Shown one piece after another: positions 1 through 8,352 of a stretch of DNA of 53,537 nt (position 1 is its first letter; the number at the start of each line of letters is the position of its first letter). The stretch covers positions 1 through 53,537 of the forward strand of contig JANXLY010000145.1 of the NCBI GenBank assembly GCA_025354885.1, given 5' to 3'. A program made the translations under genes and the position numbers. This DNA comes from Acidobacteriota bacterium. Its GTDB lineage: Bacteria > Acidobacteriota > Terriglobia > Bryobacterales > Bryobacteraceae. The notes beneath the pieces were generated by a model. The model had not been told where the DNA came from. It ran no database searches and worked only from the letters and a program-made list of their open reading frames with translations.

Positions 1-1
1 T

Positions 2-568
2 GCAAAGAAATTGGCAAAGCCGGTTTACCTGACCCAAGGGACCGCAGATTCGCTCGAGCCGGGTAAGGAAGCGCAATACTTTCGCCCCTTTCAGGCGGGC
101 GCAGCAGTTGAGATCGGCTCCTTTGTGGTGCAATCCTTTTCCCTTCCCCACGATGCGGCGGACCCTGTGGGCTTTACAATTCGTTCGAATGATCGAAAGG
201 TTGGAATCTGCACGGATCTGGGATACATGCCGGATTCGATCCGTTACCACTTGCAGGATTGCGACATAATTTTACTGGAATCAAACCACGATCTGGAGAT
301 GTTGAAGGTGGGGCCATACCCGTGGAGCCTGAAGCAACGGGTGATGTCGCGACGGGGGCATTTGTCGAACGATGTGGTGAGCCAGTTCATTCTCGATGAT
401 CTGTCGCCACGGACAAGGAAACTGGTGCTGGGGCACTTGAGCGAACATAATAATCTGCCGGCACTGGCGCACATGGTGGCTGCGCAGGCGATTGATCGGC
501 GGGGGCTGACAGGACTCGAATTGAGTGTGTCGGAGCCGCGCCAAAAGTCTTCATTTTTTGAAATCTAG
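2..568 (+). CDS. MBL-fold metallo-hydrolase, C-terminal part (truncated by window edge)
   Basis: The frame is open from the first bases of the window, so the start and probably the N-terminal metal-binding HxHxDH motif lie upstream. The visible 188 residues contain a metallo-beta-lactamase pattern of the YycJ/WalJ type: a beta-strand with SLPHDAADPVGF, then GICTDLGYM with the bridging Asp, then ILLESNHD, and a late GHLSEHNN with the last metal-ligand His. These fit a hydrolase or phosphodiesterase acting on nucleic acid or a small phosphoester. It ends 9 bases before purB on the same strand, so the two are probably co-transcribed. The exact substrate cannot be told from this fragment. Confidence 0.8.
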   Translation, partial: AKKLAKPVYLTQGTADSLEPGKEAQYFRPFQAGAAVEIGSFVVQSFSLPHDAADPVGFTIRSNDRKVGICTDLGYMPDSIRYHLQDCDIILLESNHDLEMLKVGPYPWSLKQRVMSRRGHLSNDVVSQFILDDLSPRTRKLVLGHLSEHNNLPALAHMVAAQAIDRRGLTGLELSVSEPRQKSSFFEI

Positions 569-577
569 GTCTGAACA

Positions 578-1888
578 ATGATTCAACGATACACACGTCC
601 GGAGATGGGCCGCATCTGGTCTGAGCACAACAAATACCAATCCTGGCTCGATGTCGAGTTGGCTGCTTCTGAAGCGCTGGCGCATCTGGGCCTGGTGCCG
701 TTAGATGCAGCCGCAGCGCTGCGTGCGCATGCGGGTTTTTCGGTGGAGCGTATCAACGAGATTGAGCGCGAAGTCAAGCACGACGTGATTGCCTTTACGA
801 CGGCGGTGGCAGAGACTTTGAAGGACAAAGGGCAGGGCGAGCATTCGCGCTGGCTGCATTATGGGTTGACATCGAACGACGTCGTGGATACGGCACAGGC
901 GCTGCAGATCAAGCAGGCGAGTGCATTGATCGCAGCGGGCCTTGATGGATTGCTGATTGCGCTTAAGAAGCGTGCGATCGAGCACAAGAACACAATTCAG
1001 ATTGGTCGCACGCACGGGGTGCATGCCGAGCCGATCACGTTTGGGTTGAAGCTGGCGAATTTTTACGATGAAGTGCGGCGCAATGCAGAACGCTTTGCAC
1101 GGGCCACCGAAGAGATTCGCGTGGGCAAGACCTCGGGAGCAGTGGGCGCATTTGCGCATTTGTCACCCGAGTCGGAAGAGTTGATTTGCGAAGGATTGGG
1201 GTTGAAGGCGGCGGCGGTTTCGAGCCAGGTTTTGTCGCGTGATCTCCATGCAAACTATGTGTCGGTGCTGGCGTTGATTTGCGCTTCGCTCGAAAAGATT
1301 GCTCTCGAAGTGAGGCACTTGCAACGGACAGAAGTGCGTGAGGCGGAGGAGCCGTTTGCGGTGGGACAGAAGGGGTCGAGTGCGATGCCGCACAAGAAGA
1401 ACCCGATTGTCTGTGAGCAGATATGCGGACTGGCGCGGATTGTGAGATCGAACCTGCAAGCGGCGTTCGAGAACATTGCGCTGTGGCATGAGCGAGATAT
1501 TTCGCACAGTTCGGTAGAGCGTGTGATCCTGCCGGATTCGACGATCCTGACCGACTATCTGCTGGCGAAAACGACCTGGCTCGTCGAAGGTTTGCGGGTG
1601 AATGAAGATCGCATGATGGCGAACTTCAAGGCGACGCTAGGGATTGTGTTTAGTGGCCAGTTGCTGCTGGATCTCGCAGAAGCAGGGATGTTGCGCGAGA
1701 CGGCCTATCAACTGGTGCAAAGCCATGCAATGCAGTGCTGGGAAAGCGGGACGGATTTCAAGCAGGCCGTGAGTGCGGATGCTGAGATCACGAAGTACCT
1801 GAGCGCCGCGAGGCTCGATGAGACATTCTCGGCAGGGCGGCAGTTGAAGAACATCGACAAGCTGTTTGAGCGGGTGTTTGCGGATTAG
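578..1888 (+). CDS. purB: Adenylosuccinate lyase
   Basis: This 436-residue protein has the length and motifs of cytoplasmic adenylosuccinate lyase, which removes fumarate from SAICAR and from adenylosuccinate in purine synthesis. The N-terminus (MIQRYTRPEMGRIWSE) is typical of the short bacterial form. The fumarase/aspartase superfamily signature GSSAMPHKKNP is complete, with the flexible catalytic-serine loop, and the TSNDVVDTAQ and GRTHGVHAEP blocks hold the other conserved catalytic residues. No residue looks missing. It follows the MBL hydrolase gene closely and its end faces the end of the next gene on the other strand, 10 bases away. Confidence 0.97.
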   Translation: MIQRYTRPEMGRIWSEHNKYQSWLDVELAASEALAHLGLVPLDAAAALRAHAGFSVERINEIEREVKHDVIAFTTAVAETLKDKGQGEHSRWLHYGLTSNDVVDTAQALQIKQASALIAAGLDGLLIALKKRAIEHKNTIQIGRTHGVHAEPITFGLKLANFYDEVRRNAERFARATEEIRVGKTSGAVGAFAHLSPESEELICEGLGLKAAAVSSQVLSRDLHANYVSVLALICASLEKIALEVRHLQRTEVREAEEPFAVGQKGSSAMPHKKNPIVCEQICGLARIVRSNLQAAFENIALWHERDISHSSVERVILPDSTILTDYLLAKTTWLVEGLRVNEDRMMANFKATLGIVFSGQLLLDLAEAGMLRETAYQLVQSHAMQCWESGTDFKQAVSADAEITKYLSAARLDETFSAGRQLKNIDKLFERVFAD

Positions 1889-1898
1889 GGAGTCGACG

Positions 1899-3650
1899 CT
1901 ATTGGTATTGAGGCGTAAATTCCCAATCCCAATAATTGATGGCGGTGAGAATATCCAAGCCCTTAGGCGTTTCGAATCGCGCTCCAGTGCCCCTCGCTGT
2001 CACAGAGAAGGTGCCTCGGGTGAGTAGGCTAAAAGCTCCGGCGTTAATGGACTGGCTAGCGGGAAGTTGCGTAAGGACGCTCGCCGGTACGGTGAACTGT
2101 CCGGCAGAGACGTTTTGAATACAGACAAAGCCTGCACCGATGGCCGTTGCTGATTGCGCGTTGACGGAAAAACTGCTGCCGGAAATCGTGAGGATGGTAG
2201 ACGGTTCACCGCCAGTCCAACGGACCGTAATCCCATTGCTACGATTGAGGACCTTGAAATCATCGGGGTTATTCGTCACCACAAGATCCTGGACTAGATC
2301 CAATGAACCGGAAAAAGACCCAACGTCAGCACCACCTGGACCACTGAGGGCGTAGCGACCAGGACTGAGATAGGTGTTTGGAACATTGGCTGCATTGTAG
2401 GTTGGGCCGCTGACTTGATTGTTCAATCGCAATGCCAATTGAATGCCGTTCGGCCCGTTGGACGTGAGTTGAGGGCCGGCGTCGAGGCCGATGCTTGTGT
2501 AATTTGGATAGGGGTTCTTAAGTGTGGCGACATCGTAAACGACGCAGCTTCCTGGGGTCGGTGCCAGGTTTGGGAAGCCAGGCGGCAATTCGCTGCGGAG
2601 CAACTTGCCAAGGTCCGCACCACCGTTCCGGTTGAACTGAGCCGAGAAAATGTCTTCCTTTTTGAAGGTGGTCACTGGCGCCACGCCGCTTGCGCCAAAA
2701 CTATCGGTAGTGATGTATGAGGTACGTCTGGTCAGGCCGAGCCCACCCGAGTAGTAAGTGCCGCGGGCAATCCACGAATCGATTTCGGTTTGGGTTGGAA
2801 TGATAGAGGAGCCTCCTCCACCGCCGCCAGCAGGGGGAGCGGGGCATGTATTGGTGGTAGATGTTGCGATCGTTACGAGGTTGCTGAGTACACCGCCGAC
2901 GCGCACCTGAATGGTGTTGGTGCAGCTCGGAGTAATGTTTGCCGGAAGGAGGAAGACGATCTGGTCCAGCCCCGGAAAGCCCTGCGACCGACCGGCATAA
3001 AGGGGCGTGACTTCCGTCCCATCGACGAGCACGCGGATCTGGGCGGCTGCCGTCTGATCGCCAGAAGTGCCGCCAGTATCGGATGCGACATCGGGACCGA
3101 CTCCAGTGCCCCAGAGATCCACGCGCTCCCCAGGGCGGGCAGGACGGGTATCGAAGATTCCAATCTTGCCGAGGTCTGTGTTGCGCTGTAGAATCAGCTG
3201 GCCACTGAGGGTTGCCTGCGCGGGACCGGTACCGCCTCCATTGGCGGTGATGACACCTGGCTTACGGGCAACGACGCTGGACCGGAACGGGGCAGATGCG
3301 GTTGCACCATTCGTGACGCGGACGTCGTATGCGCCTACGGGCGCAGTGGAGGGAAGCACGGCTGCCAGTTGATTCACACCATCGAGGTTGTAGGTGTACA
3401 CCATCAGCGCGTTGACCACAGCTCCACCGTTAACGGCGGTGAAGGTGATGCGGACATTGTTCAAGATGGTGGGGTAAAGAGGTGCTGCAGAGTTAACATA
3501 ACCGGCCCCGCTCAGCCCGGTACCTTTGACAACGAAGACCGCCCCTTGCGGCACGTTCGAAGAATAAGCGGCACCATCCTGAACAGCGGTGATTGTTGTC
3601 TGCGCCGTGAGAGCGGCGGCCATGGCCCCAAAGACGAATAAGAGTTTCAT
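1899..3650 (-). CDS. Secreted protein with N-terminal TIGR03437-like domain and a unique C-terminal half
   Basis: The start at 3650 was chosen over an upstream one at 3680 because a GGGAGG ribosome site lies just before it and it opens directly into a signal peptide (MKLLFVFGAMAAALTAQ). The 583-residue product continues with a beta-rich domain of about 250 residues (GAVFVVKGTGL, NLDGVNQLAAVLPSTAPVGAYDVRVTNG, ERVDLWGTGVGP), resembling the domain called TIGR03437 in Solibacter, where it is mostly at the C-terminus. A poly-glycine linker follows, then about 300 residues of unrecognised Gly/Ser/Thr-rich sequence. It is probably cell-surface or extracellular. No catalytic motif was seen, so a binding or structural role is only inferred. 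Confidence 0.82.
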   Translation of the reverse strand: MKLLFVFGAMAAALTAQTTITAVQDGAAYSSNVPQGAVFVVKGTGLSGAGYVNSAAPLYPTILNNVRITFTAVNGGAVVNALMVYTYNLDGVNQLAAVLPSTAPVGAYDVRVTNGATASAPFRSSVVARKPGVITANGGGTGPAQATLSGQLILQRNTDLGKIGIFDTRPARPGERVDLWGTGVGPDVASDTGGTSGDQTAAAQIRVLVDGTEVTPLYAGRSQGFPGLDQIVFLLPANITPSCTNTIQVRVGGVLSNLVTIATSTTNTCPAPPAGGGGGGSSIIPTQTEIDSWIARGTYYSGGLGLTRRTSYITTDSFGASGVAPVTTFKKEDIFSAQFNRNGGADLGKLLRSELPPGFPNLAPTPGSCVVYDVATLKNPYPNYTSIGLDAGPQLTSNGPNGIQLALRLNNQVSGPTYNAANVPNTYLSPGRYALSGPGGADVGSFSGSLDLVQDLVVTNNPDDFKVLNRSNGITVRWTGGEPSTILTISGSSFSVNAQSATAIGAGFVCIQNVSAGQFTVPASVLTQLPASQSINAGAFSLLTRGTFSVTARGTGARFETPKGLDILTAINYWDWEFTPQYQ

Positions 3651-3742
3651 CAGTCCTCCCAAGATCCAACGCGTACTCACGAATTAGAGCAGGTCGTGGA
3701 TGTTGATGCAAGTCGAGTCTGACTTCGAATCTGAACTCGCCG

Positions 3743-4339
3743 CTATGGCGTCATGCGGTTGAGGTCGCGAACGTCGAAGGCGAGGCGCTTGTTGGAGATG
3801 AGCTGTTTGGCAGAGAGCGCTTCTTTGGCTACGGAGCCGTCGGTGTTGTGCTCGTGGGTTTTACCGAGGATGTGATAGAGCTCGTGGGCAAGGACCCGCC
3901 CCAGTGCGCGACCGAGCAACTTGTCGGCCTCCTTGCGCTCGCCACCCCAGAGAGCGCCGGCGATCGCATTGGCAATGCGATCACAGGAGACTTCTGCAAA
4001 GGGAAGAATGGTTCCGTCGGTGGAATGAGTCCAGGCAAGCGGGCCGCGCTCATCCATGAACGGGATCAGATGCTCCATCTTACAGGTGCCCTTGAGCTTG
4101 ACGAGAACGACGTCTTCAAAGGTCTCGGTAGGCCCGGCCTGTTCACGAAGCCGGACGTCGAGGGTGCGCCCGGAATCTTTCATGATCGAGTTGAGTTCGT
4201 ACTTTAGCTCTTTGAGCGCGGAAGCAGAAGCATTGCCTTCAACGCTAAGAAGCACAGTAAGACTAGGGAGGGATTCCGCGCGGAGCGCGGGAAGCAGGCA
4301 GGCGATAAGTGCAAAAACGGCGGTCGACAAAGAACGCAT
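3743..4339 (-). CDS. Secreted metzincin-like zinc metalloprotease candidate
   Basis: This 198-residue protein starts with a signal peptide (MRSLSTAVFALIACLLPALRA). Near residues 152-164 it has HELYHILGKTHEH, which fits the metzincin consensus HExxHxxGxxH exactly: two His and a third His as zinc ligands with Glu as general base. The protein is short and no clear Met-turn is visible after the motif. The middle part (VLVKLKGTC, ILPFAEVSCDRIANAIAGAL) has two cysteines that could form a disulfide. The family looks like small acidobacterial secreted proteins; the substrate is unknown. It lies 85 bases downstream of the DinB-like gene on the same strand, with an AT-rich spacer between them. Confidence 0.75.
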   Translation of the reverse strand: MRSLSTAVFALIACLLPALRAESLPSLTVLLSVEGNASASALKELKYELNSIMKDSGRTLDVRLREQAGPTETFEDVVLVKLKGTCKMEHLIPFMDERGPLAWTHSTDGTILPFAEVSCDRIANAIAGALWGGERKEADKLLGRALGRVLAHELYHILGKTHEHNTDGSVAKEALSAKQLISNKRLAFDVRDLNRMTP

Positions 4340-4362
4340 TGGCTAACTGGGCTTCACTGATA

Positions 4363-4386
4363 AAGATACGCGAAAAAACGCATCTT
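4363..4386. repeat. Imperfect inverted repeat around an A6 tract upstream of the metzincin-like gene
   Basis: AAGAT at 4363-4367 pairs with ATCTT at 4382-4386 and a CGCG/CGC core flanks a run of six A. It sits about 25-45 bases upstream of the minus-strand start at 4339, inside the AT-rich spacer. It could be part of the promoter or a weak transcription stop for the upstream gene; the sequence does not decide. Confidence 0.3.
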
Positions 4387-4424
4387 GTTCTAGTATTTTT
4401 TATCGACCACAAAAAATTTTTCTA

Positions 4425-4970
4425 TTAGGGTATTTTTTTGACGTGCGCGATATTATTTTTGGCGAGGTGTCGGTAGTAGGCTAAATCTACGTCCAGATAG
4501 AGCTTGGTGAGCAGGATGATTTGCCCCCCGTGGTGGTAGAAGTGCTCTGTTATGTGTGTGATGACCTCCATTACGGGCAGTGTGTAGCCTTGTGGTGTAA
4601 CGGATTCAAGTAGCCGTTCGGCGGGCAGAGTTTCGACGATTCGTACGACTTCATCAAGGCGAGAGTGAAGACGGATTGCGAGTTCGGCACTGGAAATGCC
4701 GGATTGGGTGTTGAATTCAGAATCGCGATCGCGCGCATCGGGCTCGCCGCCAACGCCTGCGATGACCCACTGGCCGAGGTTTCCGATGAGATGAAGAACG
4801 AGGTTTCCTACCGAGTTGGAATTTGGATTGCCACGAGCCCAGATCTGATCGTCGGAGAGCCTGGAGAGGCAGTCGAGTATGCGCGCTTCCTGCTGACGGA
4901 GGCGGGATGCAGCGGTACGGATAAAGGCTTGATGAACTGCTGAAAGGTCAGGTAAATTGACGTTGCTCAT
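4425..4970 (-). CDS. DinB-superfamily protein (DUF1572-like)
   Basis: The chosen start at 4970 (MSNVNLPDL) avoids the overlap with the divergent oxidoreductase gene that an upstream start at 5054 would cause. The 181-residue product has the four-helix DinB/YfiT pattern. One His lies in the helix with LVLHLIGNLGQW and a His cluster in HITEHFYHHGGQI, giving the usual three-His metal site. Relatives are metal-dependent thiol-transferase or hydrolase-like proteins, some of them damage- or stress-induced, but the substrate here is unknown. The gene is divergent from the Gfo/Idh/MocA gene with a 32-base gap, so the two promoters must be very close or overlap. Confidence 0.85.
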   Translation of the reverse strand: MSNVNLPDLSAVHQAFIRTAASRLRQQEARILDCLSRLSDDQIWARGNPNSNSVGNLVLHLIGNLGQWVIAGVGGEPDARDRDSEFNTQSGISSAELAIRLHSRLDEVVRIVETLPAERLLESVTPQGYTLPVMEVITHITEHFYHHGGQIILLTKLYLDVDLAYYRHLAKNNIAHVKKIP

Positions 4971-5002
4971 AGTGATAGGATAGGCGCAAAGGAAAGGTAC
5001 CA

Positions 5003-6271
5003 ATGAGTTCTCGACGCATATTTCTGATGGGAGCACTGGCAGCCCCGGTGGCAACAGCAGCCAAGTCTCCGAATGACAAAATCCGGGTGGTGACGCTGGG
5101 GGTGAATGGACGGGGTAAGGATCATATTGGCGGATTTATGGCTCAGCCGGATGCCGAAATCGTTGGCATTTGCGATCCAGATGGGGATCTGCTCGCCAAG
5201 CGGGCTGATGAATTCGAGACAAAGTACAAGAAGAAGATCAAGACTTACCAGGACCTGCGGAAGGTTTACGACGACAAGGATGTGGATGCAGTGTCGATTG
5301 CGACACCGAATCACTGGCACTCTCTGGCAGCCATCTGGGCGTGTCAGGCGGGCAAGGATGTATACGTCGAGAAGCCCGGCAGCCACAACATTTATGAAGG
5401 TCGCAAAATGGTGGAGGCAGCACACAAGTACAACCGGATCGTGCAGCACGGGGTACAGTTGCGGTCGAGCGAAGCGCTGCAGGAAGCGGTAGCGCTGATG
5501 CGCAAGGGCGTGATCGGCAACGTATACATGTCGCGGGGACTGGTCTTCCGCTGGAGACCTTCGATCGGAAACAAGCAGCCGGAACCCGTGCCAGCCAACT
5601 TTGACTACGACCTGTGGGAAGGACCTGCACAGCATGTTCCGTTCAGCCGCCGGCACGTGCATTACAACTGGCACTGGCACTGGAACTGGGGCAACGGCGA
5701 TGTAGGCAATCAGGGCATCCACGAGACTGACATGTGCATGTGGGGATTGGGCGTTGAGAGTTTCCCCGAGAAGATCACTTCACTCGGTGGCAAGTTCACA
5801 TTCGATGACGACAAGGAAACGCCCGAGGTGCAGACCTCGCTGTATCACTATCCAAAAGAAAAAAAGATGATTCAGTTTGAAGTACGCCACTGGATGACGA
5901 ACGATGAAGATGGAGCGAGTGTCGGCAATATCTTCTACGGTACTGAAGGCTATCTCGTGGTGAAGGGCTACGACACTTTTGAGATTTATCTTGGACAAAA
6001 GAAGGAAAAGGGCCCGAGCCGGAAGGCGGGTGGAGATCACTACAAGAACTTCATCAAGGCCGTGTACAGCCGCAAGACGAGCGATCAGAATGGTCCAGTA
6101 GAGACTGCTCATCTGGCGAGCGGGCTGGCGCATCTGGGCAATATTTCGTATCGCCTGGGAAGGCAGTTGACTTTCGATTCGGCCAAGGAAAAATTTGTGG
6201 GAGATCTCGAAGCAGACAAGATGCTGAAGCGGAATTACCGCAAAGGCTTCGTGGTGCCGGAGAAGGTCTAG
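5003..6271 (+). CDS. Exported Gfo/Idh/MocA-family oxidoreductase
   Basis: The 422-residue protein begins with a twin-arginine-like leader (SSRRIFLMGALAAPVATAA), so it is probably folded in the cytoplasm with NAD(P) and exported. A Rossmann fold follows (IRVVTLGVNGRGKDHIGGF), then the family's EKPG motif (VEKPGSHNIYEG), which carries the catalytic lysine. The C-terminal half contains a Trp/His-rich stretch (NWHWHWNWGNGDVGNQGIHE) that is common in exported members of Planctomycetes and Acidobacteria. Such enzymes oxidise or reduce sugars and cyclitols; the actual sugar is not readable from the sequence. An AAGGAAAGG ribosome site precedes the start. Confidence 0.92.
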   Translation: MSSRRIFLMGALAAPVATAAKSPNDKIRVVTLGVNGRGKDHIGGFMAQPDAEIVGICDPDGDLLAKRADEFETKYKKKIKTYQDLRKVYDDKDVDAVSIATPNHWHSLAAIWACQAGKDVYVEKPGSHNIYEGRKMVEAAHKYNRIVQHGVQLRSSEALQEAVALMRKGVIGNVYMSRGLVFRWRPSIGNKQPEPVPANFDYDLWEGPAQHVPFSRRHVHYNWHWHWNWGNGDVGNQGIHETDMCMWGLGVESFPEKITSLGGKFTFDDDKETPEVQTSLYHYPKEKKMIQFEVRHWMTNDEDGASVGNIFYGTEGYLVVKGYDTFEIYLGQKKEKGPSRKAGGDHYKNFIKAVYSRKTSDQNGPVETAHLASGLAHLGNISYRLGRQLTFDSAKEKFVGDLEADKMLKRNYRKGFVVPEKV

Positions 6272-6298
6272 ACGCTCAAAACGTACGAATGGGGAGGG

Positions 6299-6715
6299 TT
6301 ATGGGATCTTCGTGGTCTGATGGGCCACGAGTTGCCAACTCTTCCCTTTTTTGACCCAGACATGCATGACCATCAGATGGTCGTTGAAGGCACCAGAATC
6401 GTTCTTGCCCGTGAAGCGGGCGAAGGAGTGAGAGACCGCCGTATTCCCGTACATGTTGATCTTTGTCTTCTCAAGGGTCATGGTGTCATAGCGCTGCTTG
6501 CCGCCTTTGAGTCGCACCATGTATTGCTCCAGGGTCTCTACGTTGCCAGTGGAATGAGCATAGATCAACTCAGGAGCATAGAGCTTTGAGAGGGCAGCAA
6601 AGTCCTGCTTGACAACAGCAGCGGTCCAGGAGTTTTCTGCGGCGCGGATGGCGTCTTCGGGAGATGCAGCGACGAGGGAGAAGGTGAGGAGGAGGAGAGG
6701 GAGTATTCTTAGCAC
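6299..6715 (-). CDS. Secreted SnoaL/DUF4440-like (NTF2-fold) protein
   Basis: The product of about 138 residues is read from a GTG at 6715, since upstream sequence in this frame lies inside the next gene and looks non-coding. It opens with a hydrophobic leader (LRILPLLLLTFSLVAAS). The rest fits the NTF2-like fold of DUF4440: AAENSWTAAVVKQDFAALSKLYAPELIYAHSTG gives the N-terminal helix pair, and HVWVKKGKSWQLVAHQTTKIP gives the closing strands. Such proteins are exported small-molecule-binding or isomerase-like proteins. The start is uncertain because the only ribosome-site-like sequence, AAGGGA, is just 2 bases away. Confidence 0.8.
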   Translation of the reverse strand: MLRILPLLLLTFSLVAASPEDAIRAAENSWTAAVVKQDFAALSKLYAPELIYAHSTGNVETLEQYMVRLKGGKQRYDTMTLEKTKINMYGNTAVSHSFARFTGKNDSGAFNDHLMVMHVWVKKGKSWQLVAHQTTKIP

Positions 6716-6747
6716 CGTCCCTTGATATCGCAAGGTGGGGGGAAGAG

Positions 6748-7620
6748 TCAAGGATGGAGAGTCCAGAGGGCGCGGCGATTGGGGAGGAGTTGCAGCGTGG
6801 TGTTGCCGATTTTGAGGGTGGTCGGATCGGGCTGTTGCCTGAGCGAGAAGTGGATGGCAGTGACACCGATGATCTGGGGCGTGTTGCGCAGAAGCACGGA
6901 GGCATTGGGGCCAGTGCAGAGGATCGTATCGGCATTTGTCTCCACTTTCCAACCAGCGGCCTGGAGCTGTTGTGCCCGAACATGATGACCCTCTGCGGGG
7001 CCACTGATTTCGATACGGTCGGCATCATGGAGCATCGTGGACTGGCGCAACTTTGAGAGCTTGAGCCGCTCACAGTAAGCGGCAAGAATGTCGCGTTGCA
7101 AGATGGAACTGCGGCCTGCCGGATTCCAGCGTTTGGCGAATCCCGGCGCATACTGCATGGAGAATACACGGAGCCCGTCCACCGCCGAGACGGCGCGGGT
7201 CTCTTCGAAGCTGGTCATGAGGAACCAGTCGAGAGGCTGCCCATCGAGCTGGCGAGTAATCATGGTGGTGAGGCTGGGGCGAAGTCTCTGCCATTTGGCG
7301 CGCAGAGCAGCGGAGCCTTCGGCGTTTTCGATGCCCAGAGCAAAGCCTGCATCGCCGGTCTTGCGTTCGCCTTTGTCTGCTTCAAAGAATTCAAAATAAA
7401 CGTTTGTTCCGTAGAGGTAAAGACCGGAATAAGTGCTGTCGTTGCGTACCGTGGTGCGTTGCTCAAATGGAGCGAATTGTTCGCGCAAGAAGCTGGACCC
7501 TTCTATGGCTGCGTAAGTTTGGGCGTCGACAGTAGCGTAGAAGTGATTGAGCAATGGAACTTGCTCATCAGGCTTTGCCGCAAGTGCCGGGAGTACGGCA
7601 AGTAGAGTGCGGCGCTTCAT
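6748..7620 (-). CDS. Secreted protein of unknown function, DUF5829-like
   Basis: This 290-residue protein has a short leader (MKRRTLLAVLPALAA) followed by a region with LLNHFYATVDAQTYAAIEGSSFLREQFAPFEQRTT, which resembles DUF5829. It has VOC-like features, with His and Glu positions in HFYATV and VYFEFFEADKGE, but no proven metal site. The second half (ISGPAEGHHVRAQQLQAAGW, IIGVTAIHFSL) reads like another glyoxalase-type half, so a two-module VOC fold is a possible reading. It lies between the FtsB-like gene (6 bases upstream) and the DUF4440-like gene, probably in one minus-strand operon. The family assignment is from memory and moderate. Confidence 0.7.
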   Translation of the reverse strand: MKRRTLLAVLPALAAKPDEQVPLLNHFYATVDAQTYAAIEGSSFLREQFAPFEQRTTVRNDSTYSGLYLYGTNVYFEFFEADKGERKTGDAGFALGIENAEGSAALRAKWQRLRPSLTTMITRQLDGQPLDWFLMTSFEETRAVSAVDGLRVFSMQYAPGFAKRWNPAGRSSILQRDILAAYCERLKLSKLRQSTMLHDADRIEISGPAEGHHVRAQQLQAAGWKVETNADTILCTGPNASVLLRNTPQIIGVTAIHFSLRQQPDPTTLKIGNTTLQLLPNRRALWTLHP

Positions 7621-7626
7621 GTTCCG

Positions 7627-7926
7627 CTACGGCTTCGGAGGATCGACCTTGATGATCGTTTCGCCTTTTTTTGCTTTCCCAAGCTGGCGGCGAACTACGA
7701 GTTCCTGGGTTTGGGTATCGTGATCGAGGGCATCGACGCGGTAACGAAGTTCGTCCCGTTCCCGGGCAAGGTTGGCATTCTGGGTCTCGAGAAGCTGGAG
7801 ATTCTGGCGCTGTTTGAGCAAAGCAGGCACGCCATTGGGACCGAGTAGTGCGACGACTATGTAGACACTTGCCGTCAATAGCCCGAGGGCAAGACCGGCG
7901 CGGCGGATGATCGTAGATTCAAACAT
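7627..7926 (-). CDS. FtsB/DivIC-like septum formation initiator
   Basis: The 99-residue protein has one membrane helix near residues 11-30 (LALGLLTASVYIVVALLG), then a heptad-patterned coiled coil (ALLKQRQNLQLLETQNANLARERDELRYRVDALDHD) and a short charged tail. That is the layout of FtsB/DivIC, which links FtsL and FtsQ in the division complex. Other single-pass coiled-coil proteins would look similar, so the family is clear but the role is inferred. In many bacteria ftsB sits next to eno; here it does not, and the enolase-like gene of this window is 42 kb away. Confidence 0.85.
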   Translation of the reverse strand: MFESTIIRRAGLALGLLTASVYIVVALLGPNGVPALLKQRQNLQLLETQNANLARERDELRYRVDALDHDTQTQELVVRRQLGKAKKGETIIKVDPPKP

Positions 7927-7974
7927 CGAAATAAGTCTTCTCTTGTTTATAAACTGTTACTGGAGATAAGGCAA

Positions 7975-8352
7975 TTGGAGAATCCAAAAGAGTGCAAATA
8001 TTGTTTGATTCTCTCGACGGCACCAGATCTTGCGACGGCACGCAAACTGGCTCAAACCCTCGTTGAGAGGAGGCTGGCGGCCTGCGTAAATCTGGTGCCA
8101 GGCCTCGAGAGTATTTACCACTGGCAAGGCGTGATTGAGAGCAGCAGCGAAGTCATGCTGGTCATCAAAACCGAGCTTGCCAAACAGGAGCAGTCGCTAG
8201 CGGCACTAAGCGAATTGCACCCTTACGATACGCCTGAGGGGATCGTTGTGGCATTGGGCGGCGGGCTTCAAAAGTACCTGGACTGGATTGGCTCAAGCCT
8301 TCGCGAAGACTGTGATAGTCTCGACAAAGTTCATGAAGCCAACCAACACTAG
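7975..8352 (+). CDS. cutA: CutA divalent-cation tolerance protein
   Basis: The 125-residue protein matches the CutA1 trimer: an opening strand with CLILSTAPDLATARKLAQTLVERRLAACVNLVPGLESIYHWQG and the late motif LHPYDTPEGIVVAL. The start is a TTG at 7975, preceded by a GGAGATAAGG ribosome site. CutA is linked in E. coli to copper tolerance, though its biochemical action is not settled. About 15 extra residues with acidic and Cys content (REDCDSLDKVHEANQH) extend the C-terminus. Its last 20 bases overlap the start of the MFS transporter gene, which suggests coupled translation. Confidence 0.93.
   Translation: MENPKECKYCLILSTAPDLATARKLAQTLVERRLAACVNLVPGLESIYHWQGVIESSSEVMLVIKTELAKQEQSLAALSELHPYDTPEGIVVALGGGLQKYLDWIGSSLREDCDSLDKVHEANQH

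Noticed and set aside
4967..5722. 251-codon minus-strand frame opposite the Gfo/Idh/MocA gene
   Set aside because: Antisense to a well-supported oxidoreductase. Its Val/Pro- and His-rich translation shows no family pattern.
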